Of a DNA stretch of 53,440 nucleotides, positions 36,638 through 45,512 are shown one piece after another (the stretch's first letter is position 1; every line of letters starts with the position of its first letter). The translations under genes and the position numbers were made by a program. The notes beneath the pieces are model-generated. The model had not been told where the DNA came from and ran no database searches. It saw only the letters and a list, made by a program, of their open reading frames with translations. Source of the stretch: Puniceicoccaceae bacterium (lineage in GTDB: Bacteria; Verrucomicrobiota; Verrucomicrobiia; Opitutales; Coraliomargaritaceae); the NCBI GenBank assembly GCA_017854655.1, contig JAFMHF010000001.1:7920-61359 (forward strand), read 5' to 3'.

Positions 36638-37432
36638 TTACTCAGATGTGGGCGAGCTGTTACCGAGCGCTATCCGCTTGACCACTTCAGCGGCGAGAAA
36701 AAAGCCGAATGTTCCGGTCAAATAGGTTGCTGAGCCAAAGCCTTGATCGCAATTCAAGCGATAATCCGCGCCAGTCTCGCGCTCACAAGACACTGAGCCA
36801 TCCTCCTTCGGAAAGATAGGCAACTCATCCGTAAACACACAATCGATTTTAAACTTCTGCCGCTTGAACATCGGAAAGCCGAAATCGCGACGCAGTGTCT
36901 TGCGCACTTGCAACAGCAACGGGTCATTAATCGAGCGCGCCAAATCAGCGATCTGGACCCGCGATGGATCGATGCGCCCACCCGCACCACCACAGGTAAT
37001 CAACTTCAATCGACGCTTACGCGCCTCCGCAATCAATAGACATTTGTACTTCGTGGCATCGATCGCATCGATAATGTAGTCGAAACTCGGTGCCAATAAA
37101 CGCGCCATTGTGGACTCCGTCAAAAAACATTCCTCGACCGTCACCACGCAACGCGGCGAGATCTTCGCCACCCGCTCGGCCAGTAATACCGCTTTTGAGC
37201 GCCCAATCGTGCCATCCAATGCATGTAACTGCCGATTCACATTACTGAGACACACCTCATCCATATCGATCAACGTTAGCTTGCCAATCCCCGTGCGCGC
37301 CAAGGCCTCCACCGCCCACGAGCCAACGCCGCCCAAGCCGATCACACAAACATGCGCCTCCGAAAGGCGCTTTAATCCATCGACTCCATACAAGCGCCCA
37401 ATCGCGCCGAAACGTGCTTCATAATCTGGCAT
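36638..37432 (-). CDS. tcdA: tRNA threonylcarbamoyladenosine dehydratase
   Basis: E1-like enzyme that cyclises t6A to ct6A at position 37 of tRNA. In its 264 residues the ATP site is VIGLGGVGSWAVEALARTGIG, followed by DMDEVCLSNVNRQLHAL and DYIIDAIDATKYKCLLI, then TCGGAGGRIDPSRVQIADLA with the catalytic cysteine region. PTGTFG-like LTGTFGFFLAAEVV closes the protein. Convergent with the PH-like gene. Confidence 0.93.
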   Translation of the reverse strand: MPDYEARFGAIGRLYGVDGLKRLSEAHVCVIGLGGVGSWAVEALARTGIGKLTLIDMDEVCLSNVNRQLHALDGTIGRSKAVLLAERVAKISPRCVVTVEECFLTESTMARLLAPSFDYIIDAIDATKYKCLLIAEARKRRLKLITCGGAGGRIDPSRVQIADLARSINDPLLLQVRKTLRRDFGFPMFKRQKFKIDCVFTDELPIFPKEDGSVSCERETGADYRLNCDQGFGSATYLTGTFGFFLAAEVVKRIALGNSSPTSE

Positions 37433-37534
37433 AGCAGAGGAACTAGAAGATCACTCCCCGAATGAGAAGCAAAAATCCTCTGCCAGCTCTCACTTTCCAC
37501 TTTCCACCTGCCACTTTAACGCTAGCGTTAATTA

Positions 37535-38293
37535 ATGCCTACGTTATCCGAGATCGTTGCCTTCTGTGATACACGCACCCGCCAAGCCGAAGTCAAAGAC
37601 TTCCCCGGTGCCCACAACGGCCTCCAAATCGAAAATAACGGCGAAGTTACCAAAATCGGTGCCGCCGTGGATGCCGGTCAAATTCCTTTTGAACAAGCCC
37701 TCGCAGCCGGAGTCGATTTTCTCATCTGCCACCACGGCCTCTACTGGACTGCGCCAATTCCACTCACTGGCAGCGCCTACAAGAAGGTAAAAACGGCACT
37801 CGACGGCAATCTTGCGGTCTATGGCGCCCACCTGCCACTCGACTGCCACCCCGAGATCGGCAACAACGCCTTGCTCGCCAAAGCACTCGGTCTGAGCAAA
37901 ATCGGCGGCTTCGCCAACTACGAGGGCAACGATATCGCCACCATCGCCGCAGGCCCAGAAGGCGGACGACACGAACTGGCCAGCAAACTCAAAGCCCTTT
38001 TCCCCGACACTTACCATGCCATCGAATATGGCAGCGAACAGCCGCAGCGCATCGCAATCCTCACTGGCAGCGGGCAAAGCGCCGTCGAACAACTCCGAGC
38101 CAACCACATCGACACCCTGATTACCGGCGAGCTGCGGCAGCATCACTTCAACATGGCGCAGGAGCTCGGGCTCAACCTCTACCCCTGTGGCCACTACGCC
38201 ACTGAGGTCTTTGGCGTCCAAGCACTCGCCCAAGAATTAGCCGATAAATTCGGCCTTGAATGGATCTTTATCAAAACGCCCTGCTTACTTTAA
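37535..38293 (+). CDS. Nif3-like dinuclear metal-centre protein
   Basis: This 252-residue member of the NIF3/YbgI family forms toroidal hexamers with two metal ions per subunit; its biochemical role is unsettled, although it is often labelled GTP cyclohydrolase type 2. Seen: HNGLQIEN, GAAVDAGQ, the ligands in FLICHHGLYW, YGAHLPLDCHPEIGNNALLA, and the C-terminal TGELRQHHFNMAQELGLNLYPCGHYATE. It ends 55 bp before aroQ. Confidence 0.92.
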   Translation: MPTLSEIVAFCDTRTRQAEVKDFPGAHNGLQIENNGEVTKIGAAVDAGQIPFEQALAAGVDFLICHHGLYWTAPIPLTGSAYKKVKTALDGNLAVYGAHLPLDCHPEIGNNALLAKALGLSKIGGFANYEGNDIATIAAGPEGGRHELASKLKALFPDTYHAIEYGSEQPQRIAILTGSGQSAVEQLRANHIDTLITGELRQHHFNMAQELGLNLYPCGHYATEVFGVQALAQELADKFGLEWIFIKTPCLL

Positions 38294-38348
38294 TGTAGAT
38301 TGCCAAGTCCACCGAACTTCTATCTGCTTCCATCAACTTCTGCTTAAA

Positions 38349-38783
38349 ATGAAACACATCGTCATCATCAACGGCCCCAACCTCGATCGCCTCGGTAAAC
38401 GTGAACCGTCGATCTATGGCGATCAGACACTCACAGACCTCGAAAATCTTCTCACTGAAGAGGCTGCCGAACTGGCCGTGCAAGTGCAATTTTACCAATC
38501 CAACCACGAAGGCTTCATCATCGATAAAATCGGCGAATTCGCGGACTCGGAAGTATTCGGTCTGATCATTAATCCTGGCGCATTCACCCACACCAGCCTC
38601 GCCCTACGCGACGCACTGGCCGGTAGCGACCTCCCTGCGATCGAAGTGCACATTAGTAATATTTACAACCGCGAAGAAATCCGCCAGCACTCAATGACGG
38701 CGGAAGCCTGCATTGGCGTCATCTCCGGCCTCGGTTTCGACGGCTACGTCGCCGCGCTTAAACATTTAGCGAAGCTCGATTAA
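38349..38783 (+). CDS. aroQ: 3-Dehydroquinate dehydratase, type II
   Basis: Shikimate-pathway enzyme. The start is ATG 38349 (MKHIVIINGPNLDRLGKREP), 144 residues, the usual length. NGPNLDRLGKREPSIYG, YQSNHEGFIIDKI, INPGAFTHTS, EVHISNIYNREEIRQHS and the catalytic Tyr/His pair are present. Probably cotranscribed with the Nif3-like gene. Confidence 0.96.
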   Translation: MKHIVIINGPNLDRLGKREPSIYGDQTLTDLENLLTEEAAELAVQVQFYQSNHEGFIIDKIGEFADSEVFGLIINPGAFTHTSLALRDALAGSDLPAIEVHISNIYNREEIRQHSMTAEACIGVISGLGFDGYVAALKHLAKLD

Positions 38784-38842
38784 TCAAATCGTTACACTTC
38801 ACCTCAACAAAACCAACTAACCAACCAACAAAGCAAAATATT

Positions 38843-39172
38843 ATGGCTGAAGAACTAAAAGGACTTAACAAACCAGTAACACTCAAAGCTGATCTCGCAG
38901 CATTCTTGGGAGCGTCTGCGCTGCCACGCACAGAGATCACTAAAAAGCTCTGGGACTACATCAAAAAGAATGGTCTCCAAACAAAGACTGAAAACGGTGC
39001 CGCTGAAAACGCAGGCAAATTCATCGTAACCGATGCAAAATTACTCACCATTTTTCGTCACACAAACTCAACCAGCAAATCTGGCAAGTTGACTGACCTC
39101 AGAAACATTAAGGAAGGTCAGACCATCAACATGATGCAAATGGCTGCCGTCGTCGGCGCCAACGTTGAGTAA
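38843..39172 (+). CDS. SWIB/MDM2-domain protein
   Basis: A 109-residue protein made almost entirely of one SWIB/MDM2 fold: LKADLAAFLGASALPRTEITKKLWDYIKKNGLQ, then DAKLLTIF and a terminal helix (given here by its landmarks LPRTEITKKLWDYI and NGLQ). In eukaryotes SWIB is part of chromatin-remodelling complexes; bacterial stand-alone forms are known in Chlamydiae and Verrucomicrobia, with topoisomerase-linked or DNA-compaction roles proposed. It is followed by a strong terminator and converges on a SNF2-type ATPase. Confidence 0.9.
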   Translation: MAEELKGLNKPVTLKADLAAFLGASALPRTEITKKLWDYIKKNGLQTKTENGAAENAGKFIVTDAKLLTIFRHTNSTSKSGKLTDLRNIKEGQTINMMQMAAVVGANVE

Positions 39173-39203
39173 GGTACGCCTCAGAGTTACTAAATCGCTT
39201 TAC

Positions 39204-39238
39204 AACGGCTGTTTCCTAATGGAGACAGCCGTTTTTTT
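39204..39238 (+). terminator. Terminator of the SWIB gene
   Basis: AACGGCTGTTTCC (39204-39216) pairs with GGAGACAGCCGTT (39221-39233) with one G-U pair, then a T run to 39238. Confidence 0.92.
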
Positions 39239-39260
39239 GTGTAAGTAAAAAAAACGGCAA

Positions 39261-39336
39261 CGAGGGGGGAGCTCCGTCTCGTCCGTGCGCCGTGTTGACT
39301 TCGGTTCAGCGGACGAAACAGAGCTCGTCCCTCCCA
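39261..39336. repeat. REPIN, CTCCGT-loop family, diverged copy G
   Basis: The left arm GGGGGAG-CTCCGT-CTCGTCC and inverted right arm GGACGAA-ACAGAG-CTCGTCC keep the loop while the stems differ from all other copies. It lies between the SWIB gene and the convergent SNF2 gene. Confidence 0.72.
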
Positions 39337-39384
39337 TAACAGAAGAATGAAGTCACTCCTGCTAAAGCCAAAAACGACTCCCAA

Positions 39385-41976
39385 CTATTCCGGTGGCAGT
39401 AACTTCGCCAACTCCTGTAAATCAGTAAAGTGCTCACGCAAATCCTGCGCACTGCCGAGGTTGCCCAAAGTACTCTCGAAAAGTTCCCGCTTCTCGGCTT
39501 TCAATTGCTGAATACGCTCTTCGATCGTGCCTTGCGTAATCATACGATACACGAATACCCGCTTGCGCTGACCAATACGATGCACGCGATCCACTGCTTG
39601 GCTCTCCACCGCAGGATTCCACCACGGATCAAGTAAGAATACATAATCCGCCGCGTGTAGAGTAATACCCGTACCGCCAGCTCGCAGACTGACTAGAATC
39701 ACCGCAGGCCCCGCTTTTTTTTGAAACGTCTCCACCGGCTTCGCGCGATTCTTCGTATGCCCCGTCAATTCCAGTAGATCCACATCTGGGAACTCTGCTT
39801 CAATCAACGGCTTTACCCGCTTCAATAAATGCACAAACTGACTAAAGATCACCACCTTACGTGCGCCGGCACCCGTCAACGCCTCTCCTAATTTCGTGAG
39901 TAACATTTGAACTTTACCGCTGTGCATCGGGTCGATGTCTAAGTCGGGGATCAAGCCAGGATCGCAACAAGCTTGCCGCAAGCGAGTCAACAGCGTGAAA
40001 AAATTCATCGAGCTCGCCTGCATTGCTATCTGTAAATCGTCGCCCATTTGCTCACGCCCCTTGTTCAGTAAGCCCTCATACACCTGACGCTGCGTCTCAG
40101 TAATCGGACAAATCAAATCCATCTCTACTTTTGGCGGTAGATCCTTGCCGACCTTGTCTTTTTTGCGGCGCAATAAAAACGGTGCGATTTGTTTTCGCAA
40201 CGTTTGCTCTAGCGTCTTGCGCATCGAAAGATCTGGCGAAGTCGCCGCATCTTCGAAGCGACGACGCGAACCCAATAAGCCTGGCATGATGAAGCGAAAT
40301 AAGGTCCACACATCCAGCAAGCGATTCTCTATTGGCGTACCCGTCAGCGCGAGGCGACACTTTGCACGGATCGCACAACAGGCATGCGTTACTTTCGCTT
40401 CGGGATTTTTAATCTGCTGCGCTTCATCCAGCACCGCATAGCCAAATTCGGTGCCCGCCAATAAATGCTTATGCCGGCGCAGCTGTGTATAGCTGGCGAT
40501 CCACAATTTTGGTTTATGCCTCGACGGACCGTCAAACGTTTCGCCGCTGCGCAGCACCGCTAAATCCAAATTCGGATACCACTGCTTAACCTCACTCTCC
40601 CACACTGGCACCACACTGGCAGGGCATACAATTAAGCTATCGTTCCCTTTATATGGATAGGCATTCAACAATGTCAAAACCTGCAGTGTCTTACCCAGAC
40701 CCATTTCATCAGCTAACAAACCATGGCAGCTGTGCGCCCGCAGATTCGCCATCCAGCGTACACCGTGTGCTTGATACGGACGAAGAAAATCAGGCAACGC
40801 CACTGCAGTAAGATCCGCCCCTAACAGCTCCCCCGACTCAGCCTGTTTCGGCTCTAGCGTCGCCCGCCACTCTCGCAACTCTTGCTCCAAGTCTAATTCC
40901 GCACCACGCTGACCAAACAACGAAAATACCATATAACGCGGCCAAGTTTGTGCTGCCTCCGATTCAGCTGCGGCCGCCACGCGCCATTCCGCAAGCGCTT
41001 CAGTTTGTTCCTCGGCAATCTGCACCAAGCCGAGCCCCTTCACAATATGCGTGCCACGCCCCGCCTTGGCCAAGCGCTCCGCATCTTCGGGGTCGAGCCA
41101 GCGTTTACCCAACTTTAACCGCCAATCGACACGCATCTCAGCCTTGCCCGCCGATTCAACGCGGCCAATAATCTTCACCTGCTGCACGCCCTCCGCCAAG
41201 CTTTGCGCATCCAGATCGAGATCGAGATAGCCAAAGATTTTTTCCCAACGCTTGCGCGCATGCGAAAAAAACGGCGCGATCCGCTCTGGGTCATGCATTA
41301 AAAAGTAATTTGAATCGCGACGAAATGTGAATCCGACCTCCTTGGCCAGGGCCGTCAGTCGGACCAGAATTTCGCGCTCCGAACTCGACATCTTAGTACC
41401 CTCAGCTTGAAACGCCGCTTCACGCGAGAAATCAGCATTCACCCAATACGCCGTCATTCGCAGGCCCGTGCTAAGCCCTTCCAAATGCGGGGTCAACCGG
41501 CGGGCCGGCGGCTCTTCAGACTGCTGCGCATTTACTGTTGAGCTCTGTTGCTTAGCCAGCGCCGTTGCCACGATGGCCGCTTCTTGCAGGTCTGGCTTCG
41601 GTTCGGGCACATAAGGCAGCGGGTCGATCTCATCTGCGATCAACTCTTCAACCTCATACAACCCACCGACAGCGACCGCATCGCCCATCGCATTATCCTC
41701 GGTCGAACAACGCACAATAGGCCCCTCAGGACCCCACTCAACCACAACGTAGCAGGTGTCCTTACGCGCAAAGGCGCAATTGATGATCACATCCTTATCC
41801 GCTAATTCGACCCCCGATATTTGGCCTTTCAGGTAAATTTCGCGTCCCCACTGCAGTGCCTCTTTAGAGAAAAAAGTCTCCCAATCGAGCGCCACATTCT
41901 CGAACCACACTTCAAGGGCGGCTTGATTATAAACACGACTGGATGCACGAGCAGGCATAGGGGGATACTGAACCAA
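39385..41976 (-). CDS. SNF2/SWI2-family DNA-dependent ATPase with SWIM-like N-terminus
   Basis: In its 863 residues, an N-terminal segment (about 1-110) with LQWGREIYLKGQI resembles the region around SWIM zinc fingers but shows no CxCxnCxH. Residues 190-400 are a linker domain. The SNF2 helicase core follows: LRPYQAHGVRWM, LADEMGLGKTLQ (Walker A), DEAQQIKN box, LALTGTPIENRLLDVW, VVIFSQFVHLLKRV, LVSLRAGGTGITLHAADYV and DRVHRIGQRKRVFVYRM. Such proteins translocate on dsDNA and may remodel protein-DNA complexes. Convergent with the SWIB gene. Confidence 0.92.
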   Translation of the reverse strand: MVQYPPMPARASSRVYNQAALEVWFENVALDWETFFSKEALQWGREIYLKGQISGVELADKDVIINCAFARKDTCYVVVEWGPEGPIVRCSTEDNAMGDAVAVGGLYEVEELIADEIDPLPYVPEPKPDLQEAAIVATALAKQQSSTVNAQQSEEPPARRLTPHLEGLSTGLRMTAYWVNADFSREAAFQAEGTKMSSSEREILVRLTALAKEVGFTFRRDSNYFLMHDPERIAPFFSHARKRWEKIFGYLDLDLDAQSLAEGVQQVKIIGRVESAGKAEMRVDWRLKLGKRWLDPEDAERLAKAGRGTHIVKGLGLVQIAEEQTEALAEWRVAAAAESEAAQTWPRYMVFSLFGQRGAELDLEQELREWRATLEPKQAESGELLGADLTAVALPDFLRPYQAHGVRWMANLRAHSCHGLLADEMGLGKTLQVLTLLNAYPYKGNDSLIVCPASVVPVWESEVKQWYPNLDLAVLRSGETFDGPSRHKPKLWIASYTQLRRHKHLLAGTEFGYAVLDEAQQIKNPEAKVTHACCAIRAKCRLALTGTPIENRLLDVWTLFRFIMPGLLGSRRRFEDAATSPDLSMRKTLEQTLRKQIAPFLLRRKKDKVGKDLPPKVEMDLICPITETQRQVYEGLLNKGREQMGDDLQIAMQASSMNFFTLLTRLRQACCDPGLIPDLDIDPMHSGKVQMLLTKLGEALTGAGARKVVIFSQFVHLLKRVKPLIEAEFPDVDLLELTGHTKNRAKPVETFQKKAGPAVILVSLRAGGTGITLHAADYVFLLDPWWNPAVESQAVDRVHRIGQRKRVFVYRMITQGTIEERIQQLKAEKRELFESTLGNLGSAQDLREHFTDLQELAKLLPPE

Positions 41977-42106
41977 GGACTATAGCTCTTTTAAAAATCC
42001 CGTCGCAAGGACATTTGCGGTGATTGATCAAAATGGCTGTATCAGTTATCATAAAAACATAACTTCCCACTTCACACTTTCGGATTCCCCGTCTAAAAGC
42101 CTCTGA

Positions 42107-43195
42107 ATGGACAGCGCCCTATTTGACTACCACCTCCCCATCGCACGCATTGCACAAGAGCCCGCCGCTCAGCGCGATGCCTCACGGCTAATGGTGGTCG
42201 ACCGCAAGACCCGCCAAATCACACACACAACTTTTGCTCAAATCGGCGATCATTTGCCCGCCAACGCGCGCTTCTTTCGCAATAACGCGGCAGTGCTCAA
42301 GGCCCGTATTTTTGGTCAGCGTCCCAGCGGCGGTAAGGTCGAATGTCTACTGCTACAGCCCGCAGAAGACGCCGTCACCTGGTGGTGCCTGCTACGCCCC
42401 GGCAAGAAGACCCTACAAGTCGGCACTTTCGGCATCGACGGCGAATACAGCGCTGAAGTGCTCAACGCCGGCGAAAATGGTAACTACCGCGTGCGCTTCC
42501 ACCCGGTGCGCGACGAGTCCGTGACCGACCTGTCCGAACGGCTTGGCATTATGCCTCTGCCGCCCTATATCGAACGCACGATCGACGACCCGCGCCGCGC
42601 CAACGACAACGAGCGCTACCAAACCGTCTACGCCGATTACGACAAACGCGTGGCTGTAGCCGCACCCACTGCCGGCCTGCACTTTACGCCCGATCTAATT
42701 GCCCGCCTCGAAGCTCGCGGCGCTCAATTTCACGACCTTACCCTGCAAGTCGGCATCGGCACGTTTCACCCCATTCAGGTCGATAACATCCTCGACCACA
42801 ACATTCACCACGAGTGGTATGAGATTCCCGCCACTGCCTTTGAATCGCTCCAGCAAACCAGCCCGGGCCCGCGAGTCGCGGTTGGTACCACCTCGGTGCG
42901 ATCGATTGAAGATGCGATGCGGCGTAGCCAAAGCGCACCCGAGACTTGCCTGACTCCAGCGGGATCGGTGCAGGCCGAGGCCGACATCTTCATCTATCCA
43001 CCCGCCCGCCTTGAGGCCGTCGATGCGCTGATCACCAACTTCCACCTGCCGAAATCGACGCTGCTCTGCCTCGTTTCAGCATTTTTAAGTCCCGGCGACG
43101 AACGGGGCATTGAATGGCTATTGGCACTTTACGCCGAGGCGATTGAGCATAACTATAACTTTTACAGTTATGGCGACGCCATGCTCATTGTATAG
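42107..43195 (+). CDS. queA: S-adenosylmethionine:tRNA ribosyltransferase-isomerase
   Basis: Adds the ribosyl part of SAM to preQ1 in tRNA on the way to queuosine. The 362-residue protein has FDYHLPIARIAQEPAAQRDASRLMV at the start (FDYHLPxxxIAQEP), GGKVECLLL, LPPYIER, RYQTVYA, AAPTAGLHFTPDL, VGIGTFHPI, HHEWYEIP, VGTTSVRS, and ITNFHLPKSTLLCLVSAF. All family motifs are intact. No tgt in the window. No preQ1 riboswitch seen upstream. Confidence 0.96.
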   Translation: MDSALFDYHLPIARIAQEPAAQRDASRLMVVDRKTRQITHTTFAQIGDHLPANARFFRNNAAVLKARIFGQRPSGGKVECLLLQPAEDAVTWWCLLRPGKKTLQVGTFGIDGEYSAEVLNAGENGNYRVRFHPVRDESVTDLSERLGIMPLPPYIERTIDDPRRANDNERYQTVYADYDKRVAVAAPTAGLHFTPDLIARLEARGAQFHDLTLQVGIGTFHPIQVDNILDHNIHHEWYEIPATAFESLQQTSPGPRVAVGTTSVRSIEDAMRRSQSAPETCLTPAGSVQAEADIFIYPPARLEAVDALITNFHLPKSTLLCLVSAFLSPGDERGIEWLLALYAEAIEHNYNFYSYGDAMLIV

Positions 43196-43263
43196 CCCGA
43201 CAACGACTCTCAAATTTACCCGCTTCATTTTTCTCGGAATAAGCGACCATCGATTCCACTCAC

Positions 43264-43788
43264 ATGACCACAGAATCCAATTTGAACTTCGAAGAAATAG
43301 TGAGTGCCTACTACCAACCGCTCTATCGTTTCGGCTACAGTCTAGCCAAAAACGAGCATGAGGCAGGCGATTTAGCCCAACAGGCCTTTTTCATATATGC
43401 TGAAAAAGGTGATTCGCTGCGCGACAAATCCAAGGTCAAGTCATGGCTGTTCACCACTCTTTACCGCGAATTTCTGCGCCGCCGTCGTAAAGACGCCCGT
43501 ATCGATAGCTACGAGCCCGAAATACTCGAAAATATCGGCGGCTCGGTGGAGCCCCACGTGCGCCGCAGCATGGATGGTCATCTCGCCGTCGAAGCTCTCC
43601 AAGAAGTCGATGCCGTTTACCGCGAGCCAGTCGCCCTGTTCTATCTCAAAGATCTTTCTTATAAAGAAATCGCCGAAATCCTTGATGTGCCGATTGGCAC
43701 GATCATGTCTCGCCTCTCTCGCGGCAAAGCGCAGCTCCGCGAGATCTTCAAACGTAAAGAGACCGAAACTTCGGCAAACACCCTTTAA
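43264..43788 (+). CDS. ECF-type RNA polymerase sigma factor
   Basis: The 174-residue protein has a region 2 (YQPLYRFGYSLAKNEHEAGDLAQQAF ... KSWLFTTLYREFLRRRR; residues 15-78) and region 4 (EALQEVDAVYREPVALFYLKDLSYKEIAEIL, VPIGTIMSRLSRGKAQLRE; residues 110-160). There is no extra C-terminal domain. The gene runs directly into its likely membrane-bound regulator 3 bp downstream and a YceI gene beyond, which are probable members of its operon. Confidence 0.93.
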   Translation: MTTESNLNFEEIVSAYYQPLYRFGYSLAKNEHEAGDLAQQAFFIYAEKGDSLRDKSKVKSWLFTTLYREFLRRRRKDARIDSYEPEILENIGGSVEPHVRRSMDGHLAVEALQEVDAVYREPVALFYLKDLSYKEIAEILDVPIGTIMSRLSRGKAQLREIFKRKETETSANTL

Positions 43789-43791
43789 GCT

Positions 43792-44679
43792 ATGGACCGC
43801 GAAGAAGCACAATATATTCTCCAGCTCTGTCGTCCCGACAACAGCGAGGACCGCGACGACCCACTGATCGCCGAAGCACTTGAGCTGCTCAACCAAGACG
43901 CCGAACTGCGCGCCTGGTTCGAAGAGCAACAGGCGCTCGATACCAGAATCAGTGCAAAGTTCAACCGCGTCGAACCACCTGCCGATCTCAAAGCCGCCAT
44001 TTTGGCCGGCATGCGTGCCCACGCCGTCCAATCGCAGCTATTAATCGGCAACAAGGCCGAAGGCGCCGAGCAAGACCACCACACCAGCCGTTTTCCGCGG
44101 CCCGCGAATCGCTCAGACCAGCGCGCTGGGTTCCGGCCATGGATGGGAATTGCCGCAATCTTTGCCATCGCCGGAGTCGCCCTCGTCGTGCCTCGCAACG
44201 AAGCGCCAACGCAACTGGCCAACAGCGATCAACCTGCAGCAGAGGCAACGCCGATAATCGCTACCGCAGGTGTGCCGAATATGATCGAATTCCTCGCGCA
44301 ACAAATCAGCGAATTTAACGGCTCGAAATTTGACAAACGCGGCGAAAAAGTCGGCGAGTTACAAAGTCACCTTGCCAGCACAGGGATGCCGAACCCAGCA
44401 CATATCCCACAGCAACTCAAACAGCTTACCACCATCGGTTGCGTCACCTTCGACTACGATGGCACCAAACTGAGCATGATTTGCTTCAAAAACGGCCAAG
44501 CCTATCACTTGATCACCGTGGATAAGGCACGTGTCCCCAACGACTGCACCCCTTGCAAGGGCCAGAAAAGCAAAGTTTTTGAGGCCCAGCAACAAGCCTT
44601 CAAAGTATGGACCGAAGGCGAACAAGTCTTTATTCTTACCACGCAAGGCACCGAAGAGGACCTTGCCGATTTCATCTAA
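43792..44679 (+). CDS. Probable membrane-bound anti-sigma factor
   Basis: The 295-residue protein is encoded 3 bp after the sigma gene. Residues 1-85 are acidic and helical, fit for holding the sigma factor, but lack the HxxxCxxC zinc anti-sigma motif. One membrane helix (MGIAAIFAIAGVALVV, about residues 118-134) leads to an extracytoplasmic domain (IEFLAQQISEFNGSKFDKR, IGCVTFDYDGTKLSMICF, DCTPCKGQ) with paired cysteines that might sense redox state. The role is inferred from position and topology. Confidence 0.72.
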   Translation: MDREEAQYILQLCRPDNSEDRDDPLIAEALELLNQDAELRAWFEEQQALDTRISAKFNRVEPPADLKAAILAGMRAHAVQSQLLIGNKAEGAEQDHHTSRFPRPANRSDQRAGFRPWMGIAAIFAIAGVALVVPRNEAPTQLANSDQPAAEATPIIATAGVPNMIEFLAQQISEFNGSKFDKRGEKVGELQSHLASTGMPNPAHIPQQLKQLTTIGCVTFDYDGTKLSMICFKNGQAYHLITVDKARVPNDCTPCKGQKSKVFEAQQQAFKVWTEGEQVFILTTQGTEEDLADFI

Positions 44680-44682
44680 ACT

Positions 44683-45252
44683 ATGACTAAACCACTACTC
44701 CTGACTCTCGCCCTTGCAGTTAGCAGCCTCTACGCTGCTGCAGAAGTCGAAATCTACAAAATCGATCCAACGCACTCATCGGTCAAATTTAGCATCCGAC
44801 ACTTCGTTTCCAAAACGACCGGCTCATTTAATCAATTCGAAGGCACCCTCACCGTCGATCGTGACGACCTTAGCAACAGCAGCGTCGAAGCGATTATCAC
44901 AGTGCCCTCGGTGAACACCGCTAATAAAAAGCGCGACACTCATCTACAGCAGGACGATTACTTTGCTGCCGAGAAACACCCACTCATTACTTTTAAATCA
45001 ACCCACTGGGCAAAGACCGACGATAAGGACAGCTTCAAAGTAACGGGCCATCTCACTATGCTCGAAACCACCAAAGAAGTAATACTCAACGTCGATCTCT
45101 TAGGTTTCGGCCCAGGCATGAGGGGCGCACAGCTTTCCGGGTGGGAAGCCACCACACAAATTGACCGCACCGAATGGGGCATCCTTGGCGGCAAGCCCGC
45201 TGTCGGTACAGAGGTCGACATCACGATTAACATCGAAGCGATCAAACAGTAA
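44683..45252 (+). CDS. YceI family periplasmic protein
   Basis: In its 189 residues a signal peptide ([20 protein letters not shown]) precedes a lipocalin-like YceI domain: [90 protein letters not shown]. Members bind isoprenoid lipids and are often induced by stress. It follows the anti-sigma gene by 3 bp, so it is probably part of the ECF regulon. Confidence 0.93.
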   Translation: MTKPLLLTLALAVSSLYAAAEVEIYKIDPTHSSVKFSIRHFVSKTTGSFNQFEGTLTVDRDDLSNSSVEAIITVPSVNTANKKRDTHLQQDDYFAAEKHPLITFKSTHWAKTDDKDSFKVTGHLTMLETTKEVILNVDLLGFGPGMRGAQLSGWEATTQIDRTEWGILGGKPAVGTEVDITINIEAIKQ

Positions 45253-45271
45253 GCGATCCACACGATTGAAT

Positions 45272-45297
45272 GGCATGAATTGAGCTTGCTCAATGCC
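45272..45297 (+). terminator. Possible hairpin end of the sigma operon
   Basis: TTGAGC-TT-GCTCAA inside GGCAT...ATGCC forms a nested hairpin 20 bp after the yceI stop, but no T tract follows. 45298-45512 holds no other feature apart from a TGCTC/GAGCA inverted pair near 45391. Confidence 0.4.
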
Positions 45298-45512
45298 AGA
45301 TTAAACTGACCACCCCCCACCCTGACGATGCGTTGAATTGGCCAGTAAAGTCGTACAATTTAAACGTTTTTACTACAACCAAACTAGTTTTGCTCAATCG
45401 AGCATGACGAAGGCACCACCAGCCATATTCGTTTGCCTTCCTCAATTCCTCTTTGATCCTCACTGCTCCTTTTAACAAAAAAACCAACCATTCGTTGAAT
45501 AATTTGATTCAT

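Noticed and set aside
41977-42106. preQ1 riboswitch before queA
   Set aside because: No preQ1-I or preQ1-II consensus stem or A-rich tail could be found.
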